From positions 63,486 to 108,995 of the forward strand of contig NW_005200218.1 in NCBI RefSeq assembly GCF_000372725.1: DNA of 45,510 nt. Reading direction: 5' to 3'. Numbering within the stretch: position 1 is the first letter of the stretch; every line of letters begins with the position of its first letter. This document shows positions 28,368-39,192 of this stretch, piece by piece. Both the position numbers and the translations under genes were made by a program. Source of the stretch: Emiliania huxleyi CCMP1516 (Eukaryota > Haptophyta > Isochrysidales > Noelaerhabdaceae). Below the pieces are notes generated by a model. It ran no database searches, had not been told where the DNA came from, and saw only the letters and a list, made by a program, of their open reading frames with translations.

Positions 28368-30675
28368 ACGGAGGAGCTTGTGGCGATGGGCACTCACCCT
28401 GGGATCTCGTTACTAAGCCATAATTTCCTGCAGTGCAGGGGTTTGGGTTGCCGTTCCAGAGCGTCGCACGGCAACGGTTGTCTGGACATAGGGAGAAAGC
28501 CCGGTCCGGAATGGACAAGTACAGGCCCTGGGTGCCACTGTCGGTGTAGTCCGGATCCCAAATAAACACCTTGCTCAGACACGGTGACGACGGCGGGCCC
28601 GTGACACTGACGCAGGTGTGCGGGGGAGGCGACGGTGGTGGCGGCGGTGGCAACGGCGGTGGCGGCGACGGCGAGGGCGGCGGTGGCGAGGGCGACGGCG
28701 GGGGAGGCGACGGCGACGGCGGCGGCGGCGAGGGCGACGGCGGCGGCGGCGAGGGCGACGGCGGCGGCGGCGACGGCGACGGCGGCGGCGGCGACGGCGG
28801 CGGAGGCGAGGGCGACGGCGGCGGCGGCGACGGCGACGGCGGCGGCGGCGACGGCGGCGGAGGCGAGGGCGGCGGCGGCGGCGACGGCGACAGTGCAGGC
28901 GGCGGCGGCGAGGGTGGCGGCGAGGGCGAGGGCGGCGGCGGCGAGGGCGGCGGAGGCGAGGGCGACGGCGGCGGCGGCGACGGCGGCGGTGCAGGCGGCG
29001 GCGGCGAGGGTGGCGGCGAGGGCGAGGGCGGCGGCGGCGAGGGCGGCGGCGGCGATGGCGACGGCGGCGATGGCGACAGCGATGGCGGCGGAGGCATCGG
29101 CGGCATTGTGGGTGGTGGTTGGCAGTAGAAGAACCCCTCCTGCGCTTGGCAATTGTTCCCACCATCTGTGGGGCTCGTGCAGAGTCTGTGCTTCCCAGAT
29201 CCCAACGTCCTAGAGTACCAAGCGTCGCAGCCCCCGGCGACACCGGTGCCCAGCTCGTAGCAAAACTTTGGGTTGTTCCGCTGCATTGAGTCCGAGCGAC
29301 CTTCGAGACTGGAACAGTCTAGTGGGGGCGGTGTGGGTGGGGGGGGTGATGGCGACGGCGGCGAGGGCGACGGCGGCGGCGGCGACGGCGGCGGCGGCGG
29401 CGGCGATGGCGACGGCGGCGGCGGCGAGGGCGACGGCGGCGGCGGCGACGGCGGCGGAGGCGAGGGCGACGGCGGCGGCGGCGACGGCGGAGGCGGTGCT
29501 GGTAGCTGCGATAACAGCGGCGGCGCCGAGGGCGGCGCAGACGGCGGCGGCGGTGCCGGAGGCGGCGGCGTGGGAGGCGGCGAGGGCGACAGCGACGGCG
29601 GCGGCGGCGAGGGCGGCGGAGGGGCCGGCGGCGGCGGTGCCGGAGGCGGCGGCGTGGGAGGCGGCGAGGGCGACAGCGACGGCGGCGGCGGCGAGGGCGA
29701 CGGCGGCGGCGGCGATGGCGACGGCGGCGGCGGCGACGGCGGCGGCGGCGACGGCGGCGGAGGCGAGGGCGACGGCGGCGGCGGCGACGGCGGAGGCGGT
29801 GCTGGTAGCTGCGATAACGGCGGCGGCGCAGAGGGCGGCGCAGAGGGCGGCGGGGCGCACGAAGGCCAGTCACCCGTGTTGCTCGCGCCAGTAAACATGA
29901 TCTTGGTGCAGCACTTGGTGTTGGTGCCCGTCCTCCCAAGCTCGACGACGAAGTGGTCGGTGTTGGCGAAGATAAACTGCATGGTGCCCGACTGCTGGTC
30001 CTCGGTCATGCTCAACGGATCCGTCACGTCGTCGATGGTCTGCCCCGAAGGTTCGGAGATGAACTGCGTCGCCCAGCCGTCGTAGTTCTCTACGGCCGGC
30101 GTGGATCCGTTGATCCGGCTGCCATAGGCCACAGCCTCGTAAGATCCTTCGTTGATGGCTACAAACTCCCCGGCCCCCATATCTAGGAACGTGATTGCAA
30201 ATCTGGGGAGCACGGCCGGTGTGCTGTCGTTGGCGTACACGAAGTTCCAGCTCACCTTGTACGACGTGCTTGCGGGCTGGCCTACCCTGAAGTTGCCGAT
30301 GCCGCTGGCCAGGCTCACCTTGCAGTGCTTGCCATTGTTGATACCGTAAGTGCCATCGTTGTCGTCGCATTGCGGGAGATCGCCATCCGTCGAGTTGAAG
30401 ACGAGGTCGATTTGGCGGCCGTCGTACGTGGCCACGTTCACCACACGGGTGGAGAAGGGCGCTGTTGAAGACGTTCGGCCGGCAAAGTTGTCGTTGTATT
30501 CCGAGCCGGGAGTGTTGTCGTCGGCTATATAGCTCGAGGCAAAGCCGATTGTGGTCAGATCGCTGAGGCAAGGGGCGTCCTGAACTCCGGGCGAAAACGG
30601 AGGCGAGGGCGGCGGCGGCGAGGGCGGCGAAGGCGGAGAGCTCGGTGCGGCAGTCTGGCCAGGAAGGAGAGGCGA

Positions 30676-30706
<31 letters not shown>

Positions 30707-33414
30707 GGCGAGGGCGGCGGAGGGGCCGGCGGCGGCGGTGCCGGAGGCGGCGGCGTGGGAGGCGGCGAGGGCGACAGCGACGGCGGCGGCGGCGAGGGCG
30801 GCGGAGGGGCCGGCGGCGGCGGTGCCGGAGGCGGCGGCGTGGGAGGCGGCGAGGGCGACAGCGACGGCGGCGGCGGCGAGGGCGGCGGAGGGGCCGGCGG
30901 CGGCGGTGCCGGAGGCGGCGGCGTGGGAGGCGGCGAGGGCGACAGCGACGGCGGCGGCGGCGAGGGCGGCGGAGGGGTAGGCGGCGGCGGGGCTGGTGGC
31001 GGCGGCGAGGGCGAGGTGGAGGGAGGCGGCGGCGAGGGCGGCGGAGGGGCGGGTGGCGGCGAGGGCGAGGTGGAGGGAGGCGGCGGCGAGGGCGGCGGAG
31101 GGGCGGGTGGCGGCGAGGGCGAGGTGGAGGGAGGCGGCGGCGAGGGCGGCGGAGGGGCTGGTGGCGGCGGCGAGGGCGAGGTGGAGGGCGGCGGCGGCGT
31201 GGGAGGCGATGAGGGCGGCGGCGGCTTGGGCGGCGGCGGTAGGGGTGGCGACGAGGGCGGCGTCGGTAGCGAGGGCGGACGCGGGGGCGAGGGCGGCGGC
31301 AAGGGCGGCAGCGGCAGAAGGGGTGGCGATGAGGGCGGCGTCGGTAGCGAGGGCGGACGCGGGGGCGAGGGCGGTGGCAAGAGAATCGTCACGGGGAAAA
31401 AACAATTACTGTCCAAAAGGTCGTCGACTGCTGCCAGAGCACTTGCGACCTCCGCAATGCCATCCGCGTCGGTGAGAGAACCGGGCAATAAGGGATTGTT
31501 GACGTTGTCGATCACGGCTGTGACCTGCGCACACAGTGCGAGTGCGCGTGAGCACTCTCCGCCTCCCAGGCAATCTCCCCTGTGTTCTTAGTGGTTGGCC
31601 AAGCTGGGCGGCCACCTGTGTGCTGATCACTTGGTTTGCGGCAGACAGGATCGCCGTCTCGTCCACACAGTCGCTGCTCGTGTTTTGCTTGACCACTTGC
31701 AGCGATCTGTCTGCGACGGGTTGTGCAACCGCCTCAAATTCTGGCCCCTCGCTGTACTGGTACAACCGCGTGATGATCAGGATTTGGGTTACGGAGCCAC
31801 AGTCTGCAGTCTGCAGGCGCCGCCCAGCCCCCAGGGGCGGCGAGCTCAAGGGCGGCAGCGAGGGCGGGGGGCTCAGGGGCGGCGGCGCCGTAACGCCGAT
31901 CGAGTTGTATGGCACAACCGTGACATTGCAGAGCGCCGTGCCGTAGCACGGCCCGTCGTTGGAGCTTTGCAGAACCTCGATGAGGGTGGGTGAGTCGAAG
32001 ATCGTCTGCGTCAGCAACTGGATCGAGTCGCTAACGCTCATCTCAATAGTGGTGCTGGCGCTGAGCGGCTCGGGAATGGCTTCCGAGAAAGCAGCGTAGA
32101 TGGCATCGGCAAACGGCTTGGAGGATGCCGATGCGTTTAAGGCATTGCACTCCGGAGGACCCTGACAGCCTATCTCGGCGACAACCTTCAGAGGCGGCGG
32201 CGAGGGCGGCGGCAGCGTGGGCGGCGGCGACGGCGGCAGAGATGGCAGTGGTGACGGTGGTGGCGAAGGCAGCGGCGAGGGCGGCGGAGAGGGCGGCGGA
32301 GAGGGCGGTGGGGCGGAGCACTCGGAGCAGGCCCCGCAGCCAATCCAGGTGCACAGCACCGGCCACGGATGCGTTTTCCTCTCACAGTGCGGCTTGCACT
32401 GGGACGGCGGCGGTGGTGACGGCAGCGCAGGCGGCAAACTGCAGCACGGGTCGGTGGTTGGGAACGGGTTGACGGCGGTGAAGAGGAAGTTGCGCCCGCC
32501 GCACGGGGTGGGGCTGCAGACGGCCGCCGTCGTTGAGTAGGTGAACCTCACCGTCGAGGTGTCGCGGTACCAGAGCGTCACAGACTTCGCGCGCTGCTCC
32601 GCTGTCAGGGAGGCCGGGTCCGTCGGGTTGTCCGCCAGCGTCCCTTCCCTTGTGGAGGAGAAGGTGACGGAGCCGTCCGGCGCGGTGCTGACATCGAGCT
32701 CCGTGTTGGGGTCGACGTCGTACTTGACGAAGCCGCTCGCCGTGAGCGACTCCGCCCCAGACGGCAGGTCCGTCTCCTGGTCGAGGTCGTAGTAGGTCAA
32801 GAAGAACTCGCCCAGCACGACTGGCTGGCCGCTGCTGTCGACAAAGTCGAACCGCAGCGTCACAGTCTCGTCCTGCGCGAGGTTGATCTGCGGGATCGCG
32901 ACGTTGATGCGGTTGTGCTTCGCGGCATTGCGCGGCACGTACTCCGTCTCGCTGGTGATGATCAGGTCAAAAGGCTCGCCGTCGGCCGTCATCCCGACTG
33001 ATGCGAGGTGCATGTTCTCCGGAGAGTCGTCCGGGCCGGGGCCGGCGCCGCCGAGGTTGTTGTTCTGCAGCGTCGCCAGGCTGAAGTCGATCAGGTTGTG
33101 CGTCTCGTCCGAAGCACAAATGCAAGGAGACGACGGCGGTACAGGTAATGGGGGCGGAGGCGGCGGTTGCAGTGGGAAGGGCGGTGGCTCCCGTGGCGAC
33201 AGGCAGCATGGATCAACAACGGGGAACGGATTGACGCCTGCAAAGAGGAAGTTGCGCCCGCCGCACGGGGTGGGGCTGCATGTGGCCGCCGTGGTCGAGT
33301 AGGTGAACCTCACCGTCGAGGTGTCGCGATACCAGAGCGTCACCGAGCGTGAGAGCTGCTCCGACGTCAGTGACAGTGGGTCCGTCGGGTTGTCCGCCAG
33401 CGTCCCTTCCCTTG
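27169..33414 (-). CDS. Giant modular Ser/Pro-rich (pherophorin/extensin-like) protein, 5' truncated
   Basis: Two exons, about 33414-31616 and 31524-27169 (stop 27171-27169), joined in phase 0 by a 91-nt GT-AG intron. Product over 2,000 residues: C-terminal third of a beta-rich domain (GTLADNPTDP, VTLWYRDTSTVRF, PCGGRNFLF); a full copy of that domain (NNNLGGAGPGPDD to GRNFLF); a Cys/Trp motif (HPWPVLCTWIGCGACSEC); a mixed domain ending near AGRRLQTADCG; then long (SPPPP)n tracts separating a variant beta-rich domain (29870-30590), three small Cys modules (29120-29320, 28400-28615, 28125-28335) and a final NLGGRGPDN domain (27170-28020). Hydroxyproline-rich extracellular matrix or scale/wall proteins have this look; secretion is assumed but no signal peptide is visible because the 5' end is cut at 33414. 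It could be a pseudogene or start from an exon not found. Confidence 0.7.
28030..31390 (-). repeat. Dispersed (SPPPP)n-coding GGC-rich tandem repeats
   Basis: Blocks at about 28030-28115, 28625-29100, 29330-29860 and 30600-31390. On the plus strand they read as ggcggcggcgagggcgacgg and variants with nested higher-order repeats of 60-100 nt, for example three copies of a unit containing gggaggcggcgagggcgaca near 30755-30990. All six frames are open here. Confidence 0.9.
32455..32655 (-). repeat. Copy 1 of a domain duplication; copy 2 at 33230-33414
   Basis: About 185 nt are repeated with roughly 85 percent identity, coding EGTLADNPTDP to GGRNFLF in both. Copy 2 stops abruptly at 33414 after the shared gtcccttcccttg; beyond it no homology remains. 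Confidence 0.85.
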
Positions 33415-33577
33415 GGAATTCGGTCGGTTGGGCGAAACTCGGGTCGTCGGGTTATGGTGACAGGTATACGCTGTAGGCAAAAGAACGTCACTCGTAGTGA
33501 GAGGAAAGCGAACGAGTCACTTTACGTACAGGTTGATCGTGATATACAGTTGTAGATCTAACCGCGCCTTTTGCGCT

Positions 33578-33716
33578 CGCTCAGCGTGACGAGCAAGCTC
33601 AGGGAGTTCACGGCGCTCGGATACCCTGCACACGTGCTCAACGGGGTGATCGGGCGCGCGTTTGCTCGGACAAAGGACGAACGGCTCCTACGAGCAAGAC
33701 AATGTTCGCAGTGGTG
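33578..33716 (+). pseudogene. Reverse-transcriptase C-terminal fragment (Penelope-like?)
   Basis: One frame reads VTSKLREFTALGYPAHVLNG, then VIGRAFARTKDERLLRARQC before a stop. L-x-x-x-GYP-x-x-(V/L)-(I/L)-x-x-x-I-x-(R/K)-A is the pattern after the palm in Penelope-type and some LTR-less retroelement RTs. Only about 40 residues remain, with no YxDD box or endonuclease nearby. Family recall only. Confidence 0.35.
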
Positions 33717-34159
33717 AGGAGGTTTCTTACATAGCCCCTACCCAGACGCGCCAAAAATCCAAAAAAGACAGACAAATGTATGGTGTCGGGCTACCGTCCA
33801 AAGGCGGGTGTAGTCGACCAAGGGACCACGAACCTGGTCTGTCGACGGCACGAATTTGGGATGGGACACCTTCGGCACCCGGCTGCGTGCTACTTGGATA
33901 GCACGCTTTCGGAGTACCGACGGCTAAGGCCGAGGCAGAATTTTTTTCTGTTTTTTCTCCGCATTTCTTCACACGGTTCTTCCTGTGAAGAGAAGCAGAG
34001 AGAAACGGACTTTTCAAACTCGGTGTCGAACCACCAGCCCGACGCGCACTACAGTTAGCTGCCTTTCTGCGTTTAGGTTTGTTTTCCTTAGTCCGACCAC
34101 CCGCTCGCTCGCGCGGCTCGGCACGGCACGGTCTAACCACTCGAGCGATACATTTGTGT

Positions 34160-34350
34160 ATGCGCCCGTTGCTCGCAGCGCGCGGCGGCGTGGCGGCCCA
34201 CTCGCTGCCACTTCTCGCGCTGCGCGGCGGCGCGGCCGGCGCCGACGTCTCTCAGCTCGTGCTTGATGCGACCTTCTACCTGGGCACTGCGATGGCGTCG
34301 ATGGCGGGCACCATCACAGCAGGCTCGTGCGAGATGGTCGAAGCGGGCGT
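34160..34350 (+). CDS. Weak ORF with signal-like start
   Basis: ATG 34160: MRPLLAARGGVAAHSLPLLA, followed by ADVSQLVLDATFYLGTAMAS and AGTITAGSCEMVEAG. The hydrophobic N-terminus with LALRGG could be a secretory or plastid leader. After about 34345 the plausible frame shifts (ETVAVGGGSPGGGAASDAAY in another frame) and the reading runs antisense into the U-box gene ending at 34498. Either a small convergent gene with an unseen intron, or chance. Confidence 0.25.
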
Positions 34351-34497
34351 CGGCGAGCGAGACGGTGGCGGTCGGCGGCGGCTCGCCTGGGGGAGGCGCG
34401 GCCTCGGACGCCGCGTATGCCTCGCCGACCTCGGGCTCAGGAGCCTGCTCCTCCGCCTCGACGCCCCCCCCCACCCTCCCCACTCGCTCGAGCGCCA

Positions 34498-36972
34498 TCA
34501 AGCCCGCGCCTGCTGCCACTCTCGAATCTGCCGGCGCAGAACGTGGATGGTGGAGAGGAAAGTGTGCTCGAGCGCCTCGCCCGTCATCGGGCTCGTCGAC
34601 TTGGTCGCGAGCCAGCGCTCCATCGCCGTCCGCTCGTACGCATGCCCGTCCGCCGCCATCACCGGGTCAATCATCAGCTCGGTCGTGATCGGGCAGATGA
34701 AGTCGGCCGGCGGCTCCTCCTCCCTCGCAGCCGGCGCCTCCGCAGCTGCCGACGGCCCTTGCGCCTCTGCCGCCCGCCTCTCCTCCTCCAGCCTCGCACT
34801 CTCCTCGAGCGCCGCCGCCAGCTCCGCCTCCTCCGCCGCCGCCACCGCCTCCCCCGCCGCCTCCTCTGCCGGCGCCTCGGCCTCTTGCGACGTCCCAGCG
34901 CCGCCCCCGCCGCCCTTCTTCTTGCCCTTCTTCTTGCCCTTCTTCTTCTCCTTGGCGCACTTCTCCGACTCCTCCTCCGCCAGTAGCGCCGCCGCAGCCT
35001 CCTCGGCCGCCCTCTCGGCCTCCACCCTCTCTGCCGCCGCCCTCTCGGCCACTGCCCTCTCCACCTTCGCCTCAATCTCCGCTCTCTTCGCCTCCCTCGC
35101 CGCCGCCTCAATGGCAGACGCGCACTCGGTGTGGCCCTTCTCCTTGGCCAGCTTCAGCGCCGTAAGCCCGGCCGAGGTGCGCGCCGCCGTGTCCGCGCCC
35201 GCCCGCAGCAGGCAGAGCACGACGGCGGGGTGGCCCTCGTGGCACGCAGCGTGCAGCGGCGTGACGCCGTTCTTCGTGGCTTGATTGACCGCCGCGCTAG
35301 CCCCGAGGAGCAGCCGGGCGATGTGGACGTGGCCCTCCTGGCACGCGATGTACAGCGGCGTGAAGCCGCCGTCCTTGGCTTGGCTGATCGCCGCACCAGC
35401 CTCGAGAAGCAGCCACACGCACTCGAGCTGGCCGTTTAGGCATGCCATGTACAGCGGCGTGGTGCCGTTCTCCTTGGCCTGATTGACCGCCGCGCGGGCC
35501 TCGAGAAGCAGCCGGACGACGTCGAGGTGGCTGTTCTCGCACGCCTTGTACAGCGGCGTGGCACCGTCGTCCTTGGCTTGGTCGACCGCCGCGCCGGCGC
35601 CGAGAAGCAGCCGCACACACTCGAGCTGGCCCTTCTCGCACGCGATGGCCAGCGGCGTGGCGCCACCGTCCGTGGCTTGGTTGATCGCCGCGTCAGCCTC
35701 GAGGAGCAGCCGGACGCACTCGAGCTGGCCATTCTGGCACGCCATGTACAGCGGCGTGGCGCCGCTGTTCCTGGCTTGGTTGATCGCCGCGCTGGCCTCG
35801 AGGAGCAGCTGGGCGCACTCGAGGTGGCCTTCCTGGCACGCGAGGAACAGCGGCGTGGCGCCGAGTTCCCTGGCTTGGTTCACCGCAGCGCCGGCGGCGA
35901 TCATGAGACGGACGCAGTCGATCTGGCCAGCTTGGCTCGCGGCGCTCAGCGGCGTGGTGCCGTCATTCCTGGCCTTGTCGACCGCCGCGCCGGCCTCGAG
36001 AAGCAGCTGGGCGCACTCGAGGCGGCCCTTATGGCACGCGATGGCCAGCGGCGTGGCGCCACTGCCCGTCGTCGCCCCAACGCTCGCGCCGCTCTCCAGC
36101 AGCAGCCGCACCGCGTCGGCCTGCCCGAGCCAAGCGGCGTAGGTCAGCAGCGTGTAGTGGTTCTCGGCCTCGAGCCGCGCGTCGAGCAGGGCCGTGAGCG
36201 CCGCGCCGCGCGTCCGCCCGGAGAGGAGGGCGCGCAGCAAGGTCAGGTTGCCCTTGGCCAGCTCGGCGAGCAAGGTCTGGCTAATAATACTGGCACTCAT
36301 GGCGGCCTCGCGCTGGTTCGCAGTCACCTCCGCGATGTGCTGCCGGAAGGCCTCGACGCACGCGCTGTGGCCGTCCTCCTTGGCCAGCTGCAGCGCCGTC
36401 TTGCCGCTATCAGAGCGCAGCTTCGTATCCGCGCCCGCACGCAGCAGGCGGAGCACGATGGCGGGGTGGTCGAACGTGGCGGCGTGCATCAGCGCGGTGC
36501 CGCCTTTGATCTCCTGCAGGTTGACCTGAGCGCCGCGCTGCACCAGCAACTCGATCACCCGCTCGTTGCCTTGGCTGGCGGCGTACATCAGCGCGGTGCC
36601 GCCGTCGCCGCTCTGCAAGTCGATCTCCGCGCCGCGCTGCAGTAGCAGCTCGACAACCCGCTCGTGGCCCTCCTCGGCGGCACCCATCAGCGCGGTCTCA
36701 CCGTTGCTGTCCTGCAAGTTGATCTCCGCGCCGCGCTGCAGCAGCAGCTCGCCCACCCGCTCGTGGCCGTGGTGGGCGGCAAGCATCAGCGCGGCGACGC
36801 CGCTCCTATTGCCCGCCTCGCGAGTCGCGTTGACCTGCCCGCCGCTGTCCAGCCACGCCAGCAGCGCCGCCTCGTCGCCTTGCGCAATCGCTAGAGTCGC
36901 CTCTGCGGGAAGGCTGCCCAGTGAGCCGATAGAGGCCGCGGCGCCCGAGGAAGCACCGCCTGTACCGCCATT
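34498..36972 (-). CDS. Ankyrin-repeat / U-box protein (E3 ubiquitin ligase candidate)
   Basis: Frame open from just after a TAA at 36975-36973 to TGA at 34500-34498. The first ATG is at 36786-36784, but ankyrin sequence (LAIAQGDEAALLAWLDSGGQ) already starts upstream, so the real start is probably in an unseen 5' exon. Four ankyrin repeats (GHERVVELLLQRGAEI type), a linker, then ten more (GATPLYMACQNGQLECVRLL type), with neighbouring repeats nearly identical. Next come a long Ala/Glu/Arg coiled-coil-like stretch (EIEAKVERAVAERAAAERVE), a KKKGKKKGKKKG basic patch, and a C-terminal U-box (DFICPITTELMIDPVMAADG, ERTAMERWLA). U-boxes bind E2 enzymes without zinc; the ankyrin array would choose substrate. 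Having the U-box at the extreme C-terminus after ankyrins is less usual than ankyrin-RING order in plants. Confidence 0.85.
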   Translation of the reverse strand, partial: NGGTGGASSGAAASIGSLGSLPAEATLAIAQGDEAALLAWLDSGGQVNATREAGNRSGVAALMLAAHHGHERVGELLLQRGAEINLQDSNGETALMGAAEEGHERVVELLLQRGAEIDLQSGDGGTALMYAASQGNERVIELLVQRGAQVNLQEIKGGTALMHAATFDHPAIVLRLLRAGADTKLRSDSGKTALQLAKEDGHSACVEAFRQHIAEVTANQREAAMSASIISQTLLAELAKGNLTLLRALLSGRTRGAALTALLDARLEAENHYTLLTYAAWLGQADAVRLLLESGASVGATTGSGATPLAIACHKGRLECAQLLLEAGAAVDKARNDGTTPLSAASQAGQIDCVRLMIAAGAAVNQARELGATPLFLACQEGHLECAQLLLEASAAINQARNSGATPLYMACQNGQLECVRLLLEADAAINQATDGGATPLAIACEKGQLECVRLLLGAGAAVDQAKDDGATPLYKACENSHLDVVRLLLEARAAVNQAKENGTTPLYMACLNGQLECVWLLLEAGAAISQAKDGGFTPLYIACQEGHVHIARLLLGASAAVNQATKNGVTPLHAACHEGHPAVVLCLLRAGADTAARTSAGLTALKLAKEKGHTECASAIEAAAREAKRAEIEAKVERAVAERAAAERVEAERAAEEAAAALLAEEESEKCAKEKKKGKKKGKKKGGGGGAGTSQEAEAPAEEAAGEAVAAAEEAELAAALEESARLEEERRAAEAQGPSAAAEAPAAREEEPPADFICPITTELMIDPVMAADGHAYERTAMERWLATKSTSPMTGEALEHTFLSTIHVLRRQIREWQQARA

Positions 36973-37640
36973 TTATTGGGTTCCGGCTCTTTTGCCCCTG
37001 GGGTCACTTCAGACGCTGATCCCCGTTATGGCTCTAAAGTAATTTTTTTCACGCGTATTGCAATATCACTTTGCTGAATACGGTGTGCCGACTCTCTCTC
37101 TCTCTCTTGAGATTGGCGAGAAAAAATGAGTAAGAGCAAAACAGGATGGTGGTCGCGGACTCTCCCGCTGGTCACTCACTCTCGAGTGGTCACTGGTCTT
37201 TCCCAGTCGTCATGCCAATGCCTATCCAAGCACATTGACACATGCTCTCTCTCACATGCACGGCGGCATCCCGAGGGGCCGTGCATGCAGAGAGAGAGAG
37301 AGACTCTTCGAGAGAGCATTCTCGATCGGCAGCCACGAGGCTAGAAGTGGTGTTGCTGTGACCATCCTGATCTCCAATGCGCAGCCCGTCTTATATTGTG
37401 CCGTGGAGGCGGAGCCCCGAACGCTTGTGGCGGAAAGCAAAACTGCGGAACGTGTCCTGGCCATGTCCAGAGATGCATAGACAACCACAACGAAGGGACG
37501 TGGCGGGGGGCGGGCACCCCTGGCGGGCTCCACCACTTGCTCGACTCGCGCCTCCGAGCAGCTTGCTCGACTCCTGGGCACTGCCGCTGCCTTGTCGGGA
37601 GTCGCGCTCGGGTGCTACGCAGCTCGCCTCCGCGCCAGAG
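36973..37640. other. Divergent intergenic region
   Basis: Separates the minus-strand ankyrin/U-box gene from the plus-strand protease-like gene, so both promoters may lie here. Contains CT (about 37093-37108) and GA (about 37291-37301) tracts and ccgtgcatgc / tgcacggcgg inverted words near 37258-37290. No gene. The open frame that runs in from 37377 lacks protein-like composition before about 37623. Confidence 0.45.
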
Positions 37641-38210
37641 GTCGTTGACCTGAGCCACGGCGACGACGTGGAGGAGGCGGCTCGACCCAAGAGGCCTCGC
37701 ACCAGTCGCACGGGGCTCAACGGTGGGATGCTGTCAGACTTTGTCATCCTCGACGGGCTCCACGCAATCGTGCAGCGATCGCCGTGGACGGTTGCCAACC
37801 TCCCTGAGCTCGGTCGACGGGAGGAGTTAGAGGACGGCGAGCGGCTCCTACTCTTCTTCACTCGAGGGGTGCACCATGCGCTCGCCGCAGTGCAACGCGT
37901 GGGCAGCATCACCAGCTTTGTGCACCTCTGCTCGCTGGGCAGACCGCTCCCAACCGATGTGAGGGGAACACTCACTCGCCTCCGCGCAGTTGAGCAGGAG
38001 CTGCGCGGCTGCCCGCGACAGCAAAACGGGACCGACTGCGGCTTCTTTGTGCTGTCTCTGGCGCGCTTCGTGGCATCCCTCTCCACCTTCAGCGGGGTTC
38101 GCAGAATCGAAAGCGGCGCCGTTGACAAGGTGACTGATCGGTACATTGCAGAACAGCGGCAATGGTTGCGCGGGCTGCAGGCGGCGCAGGAGGAGCCGGA
38201 GGGGCAGTGA
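37641..38210 (+). CDS. C48 (Ulp1/SENP-like) cysteine protease domain, degenerate
   Basis: Exon from an AG|G acceptor at 37640 to TGA 38208-38210. VVDLSHGDDVEEA and PKRPRTSRTG precede the domain: LNGGMLSDFVILDGLHAIVQ, FFTRGVHHALAAVQRVGS, FVHLCSLGRPLP, CPRQQNGTDCGFFVLSLARF. Gln and Cys of Q-x-x-G-x-DCG are intact and a His is present at the expected place. However, the usual Trp after it is Ala, and the Asp of the D-S-L box is replaced by Cys (HLCSL). Ulp1-type enzymes remove SUMO or NEDD8; C48 domains also occur inside some DNA transposons. Upstream exons and start codon not identified. Probably low-activity or inactive; could be a transposon relic. Confidence 0.6.
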   Translation, partial: VVDLSHGDDVEEAARPKRPRTSRTGLNGGMLSDFVILDGLHAIVQRSPWTVANLPELGRREELEDGERLLLFFTRGVHHALAAVQRVGSITSFVHLCSLGRPLPTDVRGTLTRLRAVEQELRGCPRQQNGTDCGFFVLSLARFVASLSTFSGVRRIESGAVDKVTDRYIAEQRQWLRGLQAAQEEPEGQ

Positions 38211-39160
38211 GCGGCGGCGAGCCCTCCCGGCGAGGGCGAGGGGGAGGGAGGGGTCGGAGAGGAAAACAGCCCAGCGTGGATAGATACTAGCAGCTAGCCA
38301 AGAGACTACAGGCCGAGAGGAGACGCACCGCGTGGCCTCTGAAGTCCTACGACATCAACACACGTGCCACGTTCGGCGAGTGACGCGAGCGTGGACAGCG
38401 GGAGCTCGTTATCCTTTTCCACGGCCTCATGAACAACTCGGCTTCACAGTTTCGGGGCCGCGCTCCTGAAATTGGGGGCGAAACGAAAGAATTGCCGTCG
38501 CACAGGCGCCGCCCGAAGCGTTTTGTTGCGCGGCCACTCCTGCCGCTGCAGCCGGTTGTACCGCCGCTTGAGCGCCTCGAGGTTGAAGCCAGCAATCAAC
38601 GGGTCCATGATGTCGAACTCAGCCGTTGGCATCGTCGCCCGAAAGATGTCGTTGGCCTGGAGGTGGCGAGGCGCAGGGAGGGGGCAGCTGCGGGCTGCCA
38701 CTGGCGGTCTCCTCAACGGCAGCGGCCAGGCTGGCCATTACCCTGAAAAGAAATTTAGGAGTTACCCCCCACATACATTGAAAATCTGTCAGCAGCCCTC
38801 CTCCGGGAATGTACGTAAGAGCCAATACATTAAAAAAAGAGGTCGGGGAAGCAAGCCCAGATGAACCACCACCAACGAGATGACCTAACCTCGAGAGGAG
38901 AGAAGGGAGAGTGAGCGTGATGGAAGAGAGAGAGAGGGTGTGTGGTGTCGTCCTGTTTGAGAGAGAGGGTGTGGTGTCCAATGGAGTGCATCGTGTTGTG
39001 GAGGGGTCGACGTCGAGCAGCATGCGCGCTAGGCTGAGACCTCTCAGGTGCATGCGCGCCAACCACCCCCCGGTGTTTTGACACCATTATTTGGTATATT
39101 AACCTTGCGGCCGCCTAGATAGACTGAAAGAGGTAGACACCACAGGAGGCGAGGCCACCG

Positions 39161-39192
<32 letters not shown>

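Larger units (their letters stand above)
33415..34497. other. Junction region with a retroelement scrap
   Basis: No complete gene. Holds the reverse-transcriptase-like fragment (33578-33716), an A/T-richer stretch with TTTTTTTCTGTTTTTTC (about 33941-33957) and a weak plus-strand ORF from 34160. Confidence 0.45.

Noticed and set aside
28571..30980. Long plus-strand GGC-rich open frames (Gly-, Ala- or Arg-rich products)
   Set aside because: They are shadows of the minus-strand (SPPPP)n coding repeats; triplet-biased GC repeats leave every frame open, and the interspersed folded domains make sense only on the minus strand.
34079..36645. Plus-strand frames opposite the ankyrin/U-box gene
   Set aside because: Periodic antisense images of the ankyrin repeats.
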